From Streptomyces vinaceus (GTDB lineage Bacteria > Actinomycetota > Actinomycetes > Streptomycetales > Streptomycetaceae), in the NCBI RefSeq assembly GCF_008704935.1, contig NZ_CP023692.1, forward strand, positions 1,612,001 through 1,676,000: DNA of 64,000 bases, read 5' to 3'. Position 1 is the stretch's first letter. Each line of letters starts with the position of its first letter. A program made the position numbers and the translations under genes. Below are positions 8,419 through 15,930 of this stretch, piece by piece. The notes beneath the pieces are model-generated. The model was not told where the DNA came from, did no database searches, and saw nothing but the letters and a program-made list of their open reading frames with translations.

Positions 8419-10074
8419 ATGGCAGCCACCACCCACACAGTCACCAACCAGGCCCCTCCCCTGGTGGGCTATGACGTCTACGGCACCGACCGGGCACTGC
8501 GCGAGGGCGTGGAGCGGCACCTCCCGGCGTCGGCGCCCGAACTCCTCGGCGAGGTGCGGCAGGAGCTCCACGAACTCGGGCGCGCCGCGGGTTCGGCGCA
8601 GGCCCTGCGGTGGGGTGCGCTGGCGAACGAGAACCCGCCGCGACTGCACACGCACGACCGGTACGGCAACCGGGTCGACGAGGTGGACTTCCACCCGGCC
8701 TGGCACCGGCTGCTGGGGCACGCGGTGGGGGCCGGGCTGACCGACGCGTGGGGGCGCCCGGCCGGGCATCTGCGCCGTGCGGCCGGGTTCCTCGTGTGGT
8801 CGCAGGCCGAGGCGGGGCACGGCTGTCCGGTGTCGATGACCCATGCGGCGGTACCGGCGCTGCGCGCGGATCCGGAGCTGGCCGCGGAGTGGGAGCCGCG
8901 GCTGACCTCGCACGTGTACGAGCAGGACCTGCGGCCGGCGGCGCAGAAGGCCGGGGTGCTGTTCGGCATGGCGATGACGGAGAAGCAGGGCGGCAGCGAC
9001 GTACGGGCGAACACGACGGCGGCGAAGCCGCTGGACGCGGCGGGCGAATACCTGCTGACGGGCCACAAGTGGTTCTGCTCGGCGCCGATGTCGGACGGCT
9101 TCCTGGTGCTGGCGCAGGCGGGCTCCGCCGGGGAGGGCGGCCTGACGTGCTTCCTGGTGCCGCGGGTGCTGCCGGACGGTACGCGCAACGTGTTCGCGAT
9201 CCAGCGACTGAAGGACAAGCTGGGCAACCGTTCGAACGCCTCGGCCGAGGTGGAGTTCGACGGGACGTGGGCGCGGCGGGTCGGCGAGGAGGGGCGGGGG
9301 GTGCGGACCATCATCGGGATGGTCGCGGCGACCCGGCTGGACTGCGTGCTGGGCGCGGCGGCGCAGATGCGGCAGGCGCTGACGCAGGCCGTGCACCACG
9401 CGGAGCACCGCTCTGCTTTCGGAGCACGGCTCATCGAGCAGCCGCTGATGCGCAACGTGCTGGCCGACCTGGCCCTGGAGTCGGAGGCGGCGACGACGCT
9501 GGGGCTGCGCCTCGCGGCCGCGTACGACGCCGGGACGGAGCAGGAGCGGGCCTTCCTGCGCATCGCGGTGCCCGCCGCGAAGTACTGGGTGACCAAACGG
9601 TGTACGCCGATGGTGGCGGAGGCCCTGGAGTGTCTGGGCGGCAACGGCTACGTCGAGGAGTCCGGGCTGCCGAGACTGCTGCGCGAGTCCCCGCTGAACT
9701 CGATCTGGGAGGGCTCGGGCAACGTGCAGGCCCTGGACGTACTGCGGGCGCTGCAGCGGGAGCCGATGGCGCTGAACGCGTTCCTCCAGGAGGTGGGGCA
9801 GGCGCGCGGCGCCGATCACCGGCTGGATTCGGCCATCAAGGGGCTGCTGACGGAGCTCGCGGACCTGGAGGGCATCGAGGCGCGGGCGCGCCGGGTGGTG
9901 GAGCGGATGGCCCTGGTGCTCCAGGGGTCGCTGCTGGTGCGCTGGGCGCCGCCGGAGGTGGCGGACGCGTTCTGCGCCTCGCGCCTGGGCGGCGACCGGG
10001 GCGCGGCGTTCGGCACGCTGCCGCACACGCTGCATCTGGGCGCGCTGGTCGAACGGGCGCGGATCGCGGGCTAG
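8419..10074 (+). CDS. AidB-like acyl-CoA dehydrogenase family protein
   Basis: FAD-binding protein of 551 residues. The order of motifs follows the AidB branch: an N-terminal extension, MTEKQGGSDVRANTT near residue 190 (flavin and substrate contact), GHKWFCSAPMSDGFLVLAQ near 215, then helical ACAD domains with RLIEQPLMRNVLADLALE, and LNSIWEGSGNVQALDVLRAL near 430. A C-terminal helical extension of about 100 residues completes the AidB-like architecture. E. coli AidB is induced by alkylation stress and binds DNA; whether this one acts in repair or as a true dehydrogenase is not shown. ATG 8419 is the first credible start, divergent from the YihY gene. Confidence 0.9.
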   Translation: MAATTHTVTNQAPPLVGYDVYGTDRALREGVERHLPASAPELLGEVRQELHELGRAAGSAQALRWGALANENPPRLHTHDRYGNRVDEVDFHPAWHRLLGHAVGAGLTDAWGRPAGHLRRAAGFLVWSQAEAGHGCPVSMTHAAVPALRADPELAAEWEPRLTSHVYEQDLRPAAQKAGVLFGMAMTEKQGGSDVRANTTAAKPLDAAGEYLLTGHKWFCSAPMSDGFLVLAQAGSAGEGGLTCFLVPRVLPDGTRNVFAIQRLKDKLGNRSNASAEVEFDGTWARRVGEEGRGVRTIIGMVAATRLDCVLGAAAQMRQALTQAVHHAEHRSAFGARLIEQPLMRNVLADLALESEAATTLGLRLAAAYDAGTEQERAFLRIAVPAAKYWVTKRCTPMVAEALECLGGNGYVEESGLPRLLRESPLNSIWEGSGNVQALDVLRALQREPMALNAFLQEVGQARGADHRLDSAIKGLLTELADLEGIEARARRVVERMALVLQGSLLVRWAPPEVADAFCASRLGGDRGAAFGTLPHTLHLGALVERARIAG

Positions 10075-10077
10075 GTT

Positions 10078-10100
10078 CAGGTACCTGTCCCCAAACAGGT
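10078..10100. promoter_or_regulatory. Overlapping palindromes after the acyl-CoA dehydrogenase gene
   Basis: CAGGTACCTG (10078-10087) is a perfect 10-bp palindrome, and its right half also pairs with ACAGGT at 10095-10100, giving three copies of the CAGGT half-site in 23 bp. It could be a weak terminator just past the stop codon or a binding site. The remaining gap to 10250 shows no gene. Confidence 0.3.
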
Positions 10101-10269
10101 CCGAGCCGGGATCCGGGCCCGCCGACCTGGAACAGAGGTGGCGCCGCGCCGACTCGGCACCACCCCTGATCCGAAAGCCCCGAGGAGGAGCTGTCACGCC
10201 GCGAGGCGACGTCCGGACAGTTTCGGTCGGCCGCCCGGTACTTGGCGAGAGTTGCATACCGTTGCAACC

Positions 10270-10350
10270 CTCTGAGTCCTCTGAGTTCTCTGCGTTCTCG
10301 GCGTTCTTGGCGTTCTCGGCGTTCTTGGCGTTCTTGGCGTTCTCTGCGTT
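10270..10350. repeat. Nine tandem 9-bp repeats in the leader of the GAF regulator
   Basis: Nine consecutive units of the form CT(C/T)(T/G)G(C/A)GTT run without interruption, for example CTCGGCGTT and CTTGGCGTT. The array ends 23 bases before the GTG start. Upstream, GTTGCA occurs twice exactly 10 bp apart (10251 and 10261). The transcript of the array is pyrimidine- and G-rich and has no strong hairpin. Confidence 0.85.
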
Positions 10351-10373
10351 TCGCTCCGCACGGGGAGGTTCCG

Positions 10374-11693
10374 GTGGCCTACACCGCAGGCAGCACGGTC
10401 GATGTGGCACGCATCTCGGCCATGGACGCGCGGGAGGCCGCGCGTCTGCTCAAGGGCGTACGGGCGGCCGCGCTGGCCGGGGACCGGCCGCCCGCGGAGC
10501 CCCGTCCCGAGATCGCCGAATCCTGGCGCCGGATGCTGGCCGGCGGGGTGCACCCGGACCGCGACGCGCGCTCGCGGATGCTGTCGGCCGCCGAGACGGA
10601 GGAGCGGCGGCAGGTCTCGCCGCTGCGGGAGATCCTGCCGGTACTGCGCGAAGGGCTGCTGCCGGCGCTGGACACGGCGCTGCACATCATGGTCGTCGCC
10701 GACGCCGAGGGGCGGCTGCTGTGGCGGGAGGGGGCCTCCTCGATCCTGCGCAAGGCGGACCGCCTGGGCTTCGCGGTGGGCGCCGACTGGGCCGAGGGGG
10801 TGGTCGGCACGAACGGGGTGGGTACGGCGCTGGTGGCCCGGCAGCCGGTCCAGGTGTTCTCGGCGGAGCACTTCGTCTCCAGCCACCACGACTGGACCTG
10901 CGCGGGGGCGCCGGTACGGGACCCGCGGGACGGGCGGCTGCTGGGCGTGGTGGACGTCAGCGGGCCGCTGGCCACCATGCACCCGGCCACGCTGGCCTGG
11001 GTGAGCTCGGTGGCCCGCCTCGCGGAGCGCGAGCTGCGGATCCGGCACCTGGAGTCGCTGGAGCGGCTGCGTGCGGTCGCGTCTCCGCTGCTGGCCCGGC
11101 TGCCGGGGCGGGCCCTGGCGGTGGACCCGCAGGGCTGGACGGCGGCGGTGACCGGCCTGGCCCCGGCGGACCGGATCGCGCTGCCGAAGGGGTTCGGGCC
11201 GGGCCGGGTCTGGGTGGCGCAGCTCGGGGACTGCGTCGTGGAGCCGCTGCCGGGCGGCTGGCTGCTGCGCGTCGCGGAGGCGCCGGGCACGGCCGCGGCG
11301 GCGAGCCGGGTGGTGCTGGACCTGAGCCGGCCGCGGGTGTGGTCGGCGACCGTGTACGGGGGCGCCGGGAGCTGGTCCCAGGAGCTGAGCCCTCGCCACG
11401 CGGAGCTGCTGTTCCTGCTGGCGGAGAGCCCGCGGGGGCGGTCGGCGGCGGAGCTGGCGGCGGAGCTGTTCGGGGATCCGACACGGACGGTGACGGTGCG
11501 GGCCGAGCTGTCCCGGGTCCGCAGACACCTGGGCGGGGTGCTGACGCACCGCCCGTACCGCTTCGCGGACGACGTGGAGGTGGAGCTGATCCGCCCCGAG
11601 GACCCGGCGGAGCTGCTGCCGCACTCGACGGCCCCGGCGGTGGTCAGGGCCCGGCTGGGCCGGGCGGGGGGCTGGGGGTCCCCCGGGCGGTAG
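10374..11693 (+). CDS. GAF-domain transcriptional regulator with C-terminal winged helix
   Basis: Cytosolic regulator of 439 residues. GTG 10374 is chosen from GGGGAGG five bases upstream. Residues about 15-60 (RPEIAESWRRMLAGGVHPD) match the N-terminal motif of AcoR-like sensors. A GAF domain spans about 80-220, with GAEW-like ADWAEGVVGTNGVGTALVARQ and HDWTCAGAPVRDPRDGRLLG. There is no AAA+ ATPase module, so it is not a sigma-54 activator. Instead residues about 335-410 form a winged-helix region (SPRHAELLFLLAESPRGRS, then VRAELSRVRRHLGGVL). Such proteins often sit by aldehyde or alcohol dehydrogenase genes; none is adjacent here. Ligand unknown. Confidence 0.85.
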   Translation: MAYTAGSTVDVARISAMDAREAARLLKGVRAAALAGDRPPAEPRPEIAESWRRMLAGGVHPDRDARSRMLSAAETEERRQVSPLREILPVLREGLLPALDTALHIMVVADAEGRLLWREGASSILRKADRLGFAVGADWAEGVVGTNGVGTALVARQPVQVFSAEHFVSSHHDWTCAGAPVRDPRDGRLLGVVDVSGPLATMHPATLAWVSSVARLAERELRIRHLESLERLRAVASPLLARLPGRALAVDPQGWTAAVTGLAPADRIALPKGFGPGRVWVAQLGDCVVEPLPGGWLLRVAEAPGTAAAASRVVLDLSRPRVWSATVYGGAGSWSQELSPRHAELLFLLAESPRGRSAAELAAELFGDPTRTVTVRAELSRVRRHLGGVLTHRPYRFADDVEVELIRPEDPAELLPHSTAPAVVRARLGRAGGWGSPGR

Positions 11694-11719
11694 CCGGCGG
11701 ATGTGATTCCCTGACCTGC

Positions 11720-12283
11720 ATGAGCACCATCACCCTCACCACGTGGTCCCTGGAAATGGCCTCGGCTCAGGACCTGGTCCGGGCGGCCGTCCCAGGGCCT
11801 GAGATCGCTGTCCGGCGGGCGGAGGTCCCCTCGCCCGAGTTCAGCCGCTTCCTCTACGCCTCTGTGGGAGGTGACATCCACTGGACCGACCGGTTGTCGC
11901 TGACCCGGGCGCAGTGGGTGGAGCAGCTGGGCCGTCCCGGCGTGGAGACCTGGGTGGCGTACGAGCACGGGACGCCGGCGGGGTACGTGGAGCTCGACCC
12001 GCAGGACGACGGCGTGGTGGAGATCATGTACTTCGGGCTGCTCCCGGACTTCCGGGGCCGCCGCATCGGGGGCCACCTGCTGACGCTGGGCGTCGAGGCG
12101 GCCTGGTCCCTGGCGGAGCGCTGGCCGGGGCGCGCGGAGACGACTCGGGTCTGGCTCCACACGTGCAGCCAGGACGGCCCGACGGCGATGGACAACTACC
12201 TGCGCCGCGGCTTCAAGCTCTTCAAGACGGAGACGGAGCAGAAGGAGGACACCCCCACCCCCGGCCCCTGGCCTGGCGCGTAG
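11720..12283 (+). CDS. GNAT family N-acetyltransferase
   Basis: Cytosolic acetyl-CoA-dependent acyltransferase of 187 residues. The GNAT core runs from about residue 70: strand 4 VEIMYFGLLPDFRGR, followed by the pyrophosphate-binding loop RGRRIGGHLL (Q/R-x-x-G-x-G/A form) at about residues 112-121. The C-terminal NYLRRGFKLFKTE is the usual end of the fold. ATG 11720 follows the GAF regulator by 26 bp. The acceptor substrate cannot be inferred. A perfect 7-bp dyad (12350-12367) follows and may terminate transcription. Confidence 0.88.
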   Translation: MSTITLTTWSLEMASAQDLVRAAVPGPEIAVRRAEVPSPEFSRFLYASVGGDIHWTDRLSLTRAQWVEQLGRPGVETWVAYEHGTPAGYVELDPQDDGVVEIMYFGLLPDFRGRRIGGHLLTLGVEAAWSLAERWPGRAETTRVWLHTCSQDGPTAMDNYLRRGFKLFKTETEQKEDTPTPGPWPGA

Positions 12284-12349
12284 GGGACGGGGCTGCGGCG
12301 CGGGCGGTCGGAGGGGCTCCTTCCGGCCGCGCCCCCCTGTGCCCCCATG

Positions 12350-12367
12350 GAGTGACCGGCGTCACTC
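12350..12367. terminator. Perfect 7-bp inverted repeat after the GNAT gene
   Basis: GAGTGAC-CGGC-GTCACTC. It lies 66 bp past the GNAT stop and 80 bp before the sulfur leader peptide, so it may be a short terminator hairpin or an operator of the sulfur operon. Just downstream AGTGGAC is repeated at 12399 and 12409 with 10-bp spacing, which favours a regulatory reading. Confidence 0.35.
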
Positions 12368-12446
12368 GTCTCGGAATGCGGGACTACATCGTCCGGATAG
12401 TGGACAGTAGTGGACTCCTCCAATCGGCCCATGACACGCTTCCGCC

Positions 12447-12530
12447 ATGAATGGAACTGGGATTGCCTTGGTGAGTCGGCGGCACGTCGACCTCGGCCGC
12501 ATGTCCAGTGCCATCTGTTCGGCGCGCTGA
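12447..12530 (+). CDS. Sulfur-operon leader peptide (27 residues)
   Basis: ATG 12447 opens a 27-codon frame ending in TGA 12528. It carries the core VSRRHVDLGRMSSAIC, close to the consensus I recall for actinobacterial putative leader peptides upstream of sulfur-assimilation genes (RRHVDL then SSA-C near the end). A lone Cys codon three codons before the last residue fits a cysteine-sensing attenuation role, though no test exists here. There is no clear ribosome binding site, so the mRNA may be leaderless, or the GTG of VSRRH (12471) may be the true start. The sulfite reductase starts 229 bp downstream. Confidence 0.75.
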   Translation: MNGTGIALVSRRHVDLGRMSSAICSAR

Positions 12531-12759
12531 CGGAACCAGCCACCGCCGCGCAGCCCCGGCCCAGCGCCCCGCACACCGTCGTCGCGGGGGCGCAGCCGCA
12601 CCGCAGTCCCCTGAAGGCAGAACACCGCCCTGACCACCGGCACAACCGGAAAATCGGGCGGCGATCGGCCGCACCTGCTCAGCGGCAGGGTTGATCACAG
12701 GGGCACTCGCCGCCCCTCCCCCGCCCTTGCAACGAGCCGCCGAAGAAGGACGTACCGCC
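12531..12759. promoter_or_regulatory. Untranslated leader between leader peptide and sulfite reductase
   Basis: 229 bp with no credible gene. If the leader peptide attenuates the operon, the alternative structures must lie here. I see only a modest dyad around GGCGGCGATCGGCCGC near 12658 and no T tract, so a classical terminator is not evident. GAAGAAGGA just before ATG 12760 is the ribosome binding site. Confidence 0.35.
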
Positions 12760-14469
12760 ATGGCCGCCACCCCCGAAACGCCCGCAGCCGCAGCCCCCGC
12801 AGCCGCCGCGCGCCGCAAGACCGGCCGTCACCGCGGCGAGGGTCAGTGGGCCGTCGGACACCACACCCCCCTCAACGGCAACGAGCAGTTCAAGAAGGAC
12901 GACGACGGTCTCAACGTGCGGACACGCATTGAGACGATCTACTCCAAGCGCGGATTCGACTCGATCGACCCCAACGACCTCCGGGGCCGCATGCGCTGGT
13001 GGGGTCTGTACACCCAGCGCAAGGAGGGCCTCGACGGCACCAAGACCGGTGTCCTGGAGCCGGAGGAGCTGGACGCGGAGTTCTTCATGCTCCGGGTCCG
13101 CATCGACGGCGGCCGGCTGACCACCGAGCAGCTGCGCGTCATCGGCGAGATCTCGCAGGAGTTCGCGCGCGGCACCGCCGACCTCACCGACCGCCAGAAC
13201 GTCCAGTACCACTGGATCCGGATCGAGGACGTGCCCGAGATCTGGAACCGGCTGGAGGCCGTCGGCCTGTCGACGACCGAGGCCTGCGGTGACACGCCCC
13301 GCGTCATCCTCGGCTCGCCCGTCGCCGGGATCGCCGAGGACGAGATCATCGACGGCACCCCCGCCATCGAGGAGATCTACCGGCGGATCGTGGGCAACAA
13401 GGACTTCTCCAACCTGCCCCGCAAGTTCAAGTCGGCGGTCTCCGGTTCGCCGCTGCTCGACGTGGCGCACGAGATCAACGACGTCGCCTTCGTCGGCGTG
13501 GAGCACCCGGAGCACGGCCCCGGCTTCGACGTCTGGGTCGGCGGGGGTCTGTCCACCAACCCCAAGCTGGGCGTCCGCCTGGGCACCTGGGTCTCGCTCG
13601 ACGAGGTCCCGGACGTCTACGAGGGCGTCATCTCGATCTTCCGCGACTACGGCTACCGCCGGCTGCGCACCCGCGCCCGCCTGAAGTTCCTCGTCGCCGA
13701 CTGGGGCCCGGAGAAGTTCCGCCGGGTCCTGGAGGACGAGTACCTGAAGCGCACGCTCACCGACGGCCCCGCCCCCGAGCAGCCGGCCGGGCAGTGGCGC
13801 GACCACGTGGGCGTCCACCGCCAGAAGGACGGCCGCTTCTACGTCGGGTTCGCCCCGCGCGTCGGCCGGGTGGACGGCACCACGCTCACCAAAATCGCCG
13901 AGGTCGCCGAGTCGCACGGCTCCGGCCGGGTCCGTACCACCGCCGAGCAGAAGATGATCGTCCTGGACGTCGAGGAGGCGCAGGTCGACTCGCTCGTCTC
14001 CGCCCTGGAGTCCCTGGACCTGCGGGTCAACCCCTCGCCGTTCCGGCGCGGCACCATGGCCTGCACGGGCATCGAGTTCTGCAAGCTGGCGATCGTCGAG
14101 ACCAAGGCGCGCGGCGCCTCCCTCATCGACGAACTCGAACGCCGCATCCCCGAGTTCGACGAGCCGATCACCATCAACATCAACGGCTGCCCCAACGCCT
14201 GCGCCCGTATCCAGGTCGCGGACATCGGTCTCAAGGGCCAGCTGGTCCTGGACGACGAGGGCAACCGCGTCGAGGGCTACCAGGTCCACCTGGGCGGCGC
14301 GCTCGGGCTGGAGGCCGGGTTCGGCCGCAAGGTCCGCGGCCTGAAGGTCACCTCGGCCGAGCTGCCCGACTACGTCGAGCGGGTCCTCACGCGCTTCCAG
14401 GAGCAGCGCGAGGCCGGCGAGCGCTTCGCCACCTGGGCGGCGCGTGCCTCCGAGGAGGCCCTGTCGTGA
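12760..14469 (+). CDS. cysI: Ferredoxin-dependent nitrite/sulfite reductase (assimilatory sulfite reductase)
   Basis: Reduces sulfite to sulfide with six electrons. 569 residues; ATG 12760 has GAAGAAGGA upstream. Two ferredoxin-like half-domains and two siroheme/4Fe-4S domains are present. The cluster ligands are Cys435 and Cys441 (MACTGIEFC) and Cys477 and Cys481 (NGCPNAC), the C-x5-C and C-x3-C pattern of the family. The N-terminus has an Ala/Pro-rich tail (residues 1-18). Position at the head of the cysHCDN operon makes sulfite the likely substrate. The stop codon overlaps the next start (GTGA), implying coupled translation. A siroheme chelatase at the operon's end could supply the cofactor. 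Confidence 0.95.
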   Translation: MAATPETPAAAAPAAAARRKTGRHRGEGQWAVGHHTPLNGNEQFKKDDDGLNVRTRIETIYSKRGFDSIDPNDLRGRMRWWGLYTQRKEGLDGTKTGVLEPEELDAEFFMLRVRIDGGRLTTEQLRVIGEISQEFARGTADLTDRQNVQYHWIRIEDVPEIWNRLEAVGLSTTEACGDTPRVILGSPVAGIAEDEIIDGTPAIEEIYRRIVGNKDFSNLPRKFKSAVSGSPLLDVAHEINDVAFVGVEHPEHGPGFDVWVGGGLSTNPKLGVRLGTWVSLDEVPDVYEGVISIFRDYGYRRLRTRARLKFLVADWGPEKFRRVLEDEYLKRTLTDGPAPEQPAGQWRDHVGVHRQKDGRFYVGFAPRVGRVDGTTLTKIAEVAESHGSGRVRTTAEQKMIVLDVEEAQVDSLVSALESLDLRVNPSPFRRGTMACTGIEFCKLAIVETKARGASLIDELERRIPEFDEPITININGCPNACARIQVADIGLKGQLVLDDEGNRVEGYQVHLGGALGLEAGFGRKVRGLKVTSAELPDYVERVLTRFQEQREAGERFATWAARASEEALS

Positions 14470-14645
14470 GCGAGCGAGCCGCCCCCTTCCACTGCCCGTA
14501 CTGCGGCGACGAGGACCTGTTCCCGCACGAGACGGGTCACGGCGCCTGGGAATGCAGGGCCTGCAACCGGGCCTTCCAGCTGAAGTACCTCGGGCTGCTG
14601 GCCCGGGGGGTCCGGTCCGACACCGCTGGAGGGGACGAGATATGA
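14466..14645 (+). CDS. Small zinc-ribbon protein of the sulfur operon
   Basis: 59 residues, starting at GTG 14466, which overlaps the cysI stop (GTGA), and ending at TGA 14645, which overlaps the cysH start (ATGA). Two Cys pairs, CPYCGDEDLF and CRACNRAF, form a zinc ribbon or iron-binding knuckle. Between them lies ETGHGAWEC. It resembles the small conserved protein I recall between sulfite reductase and APS reductase genes in other streptomycetes. Fixed position and tight coupling suggest a role with one of these enzymes, perhaps electron transfer or metal delivery, but its function is unknown to me. Confidence 0.85.
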   Translation: MSERAAPFHCPYCGDEDLFPHETGHGAWECRACNRAFQLKYLGLLARGVRSDTAGGDEI

Positions 14646-15340
14646 CCACTGGGCAAGACGTGAGTCTCAAGGATCTCGCCGAGCAGGCCGGGCGCGACCT
14701 CGAAGACGCGTCCCCGCTGGACATCCTGCGCTGGGCCGCCGACACCTTCGGCAAGAAGTTCTGCGTCACCTCCTCCATGGAGGACGCCGTCGTCGCGCAC
14801 CTGGCCTCCCGCGCCTTCCCCGGCGTGGACGTGGTCTTCCTCGACACCGGCTACCACTTCGAGGAGACGATCGGCACCCGTGACGCGGTCGAGGCCGTGA
14901 TGGACGTCAACGTCATCACCCTCACCCCGCGGCAGTCGGTGGCCGAACAGGACGCGGAGCACGGCCCGAAGCTGCACGACCGCAACCCGGACCTGTGCTG
15001 CGCGCTGCGCAAGGTCAAGCCGCTGGAAGAGGGCCTGACCGCGTACGACGCGTGGGCGACCGGCCTGCGCCGCGACGAGTCCCCCACCCGGGCGAACACC
15101 CCGGTCGTCGGCTGGGACGAGAAGCGGCAGAAGGTCAAGATCTCCCCCATCGCCCGCTGGAGCCAGGACGACGTGGACGCCTACGTCGCCGAGCACGGGG
15201 TCCTGACCAACCCGCTGCTGATGGACGGCTACGCCTCCGTCGGCTGCGCCCCGTGCACCCGCCGCGTGGCGGAGGGCGAGGACGCGCGGGCCGGCCGCTG
15301 GGCCGGCCGGGCCAAGACCGAGTGCGGACTGCACGGCTGA
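14642..15340 (+). CDS. cysH: Phosphoadenylyl/adenylyl-sulfate reductase (APS type)
   Basis: Reduces activated sulfate to sulfite using thioredoxin. 232 residues, starting at ATG 14642 in an ATGA overlap. The PP-loop-type fold shows VTSSMEDAVV near residue 43 and FLDTGYHF near 67. The 4Fe-4S ligand pattern is complete: Cys119-Cys120 (CCALRKVKPL) and Cys202/Cys205 (GCAPCTRR), which marks the APS-reducing subtype rather than the cluster-free PAPS type. The catalytic Cys228 lies in the C-terminal ECGLHG tail. The nearby APS kinase gene shows that PAPS can also be made. Confidence 0.95.
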   Translation: MTTGQDVSLKDLAEQAGRDLEDASPLDILRWAADTFGKKFCVTSSMEDAVVAHLASRAFPGVDVVFLDTGYHFEETIGTRDAVEAVMDVNVITLTPRQSVAEQDAEHGPKLHDRNPDLCCALRKVKPLEEGLTAYDAWATGLRRDESPTRANTPVVGWDEKRQKVKISPIARWSQDDVDAYVAEHGVLTNPLLMDGYASVGCAPCTRRVAEGEDARAGRWAGRAKTECGLHG

Positions 15341-15384
15341 TGACCGATTACCCATCTCTTTTGAACGCGACGGAGAACGAGCAG

Positions 15385-15930
15385 ATGAGCGTGAGCGACC
15401 AGGGCGCCACCGTGTGGCTGACCGGGCTGCCGAGCGCGGGCAAGACCACCATCGCGTACGCGCTGGCCGAGCGCCTGCGCGGCGAGGGCCACCGCGTCGA
15501 GGTCCTCGACGGCGACGAGATCCGCGAGTTCCTCTCCGCCGGCCTGGGCTTCGGCCGGGAGGACCGCCACACCAACGTGCAGCGGATCGGGTTCGTCGCC
15601 GAACTCCTCGCGAGCAACGGCGTCAAGGCGCTCGTGCCGGTGATCGCGCCGTACGCGGACAGCCGCGAGGCCGTGCGCAAGCGGCACGCCGCCGAGGGCA
15701 CCCCGTACCTGGAGGTCCACGTGGCCACCCCGGTCGAGGTCTGCTCCGAGCGTGACGTGAAGGGCCTGTACGCCAAGCAGGCGGCGGGCGAGATCTCCGG
15801 TCTGACCGGCGTCGACGACCCGTACGAGGCTCCGGACTCCCCGGACCTCCGCATCGAGTCGCACACGCAGACCGTGCAGGAGTCGGCTTCGGCCCTGCAC
15901 GCGCTGCTCACCGAGAGGGGTCTGGCATGA
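15385..15930 (+). CDS. cysC: Adenylyl-sulfate (APS) kinase
   Basis: Phosphorylates APS to PAPS. The P-loop GLPSAGKT is at residues 14-21 and LDGDEIREFLSAGLGFGREDR follows as the APS-binding region. The later FVAELLASNGVKALVPVIAPY and GLYAKQAAGEISGLTGVDDPYE are diagnostic of CysC. ATG 15385 (181 residues, GGAG ten bases upstream) is preferred because it gives the usual CysC length. ATG 15340, overlapping the cysH stop, would add 15 residues and couple translation. It precedes cysD with an ATGA overlap. Since an APS-type reductase is present, the PAPS may serve sulfotransferases. Confidence 0.92.
   Translation: MSVSDQGATVWLTGLPSAGKTTIAYALAERLRGEGHRVEVLDGDEIREFLSAGLGFGREDRHTNVQRIGFVAELLASNGVKALVPVIAPYADSREAVRKRHAAEGTPYLEVHVATPVEVCSERDVKGLYAKQAAGEISGLTGVDDPYEAPDSPDLRIESHTQTVQESASALHALLTERGLA

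Noticed and set aside
10184..10199. GAGGAGGAG followed by GTCACG, resembling a ribosome binding site with a lost ATG
   Set aside because: The following frame runs into the 9-bp repeats and then out of frame with the regulator; probably chance or a relic, so no gene is called.
10270..10350. Possible CRISPR-like array
   Set aside because: Units are contiguous 9-mers without spacers and there are no cas genes in the window.
12531..12759. Classical attenuator terminator after the sulfur leader peptide
   Set aside because: No strong stem followed by a T tract could be found by eye; only modest dyads.
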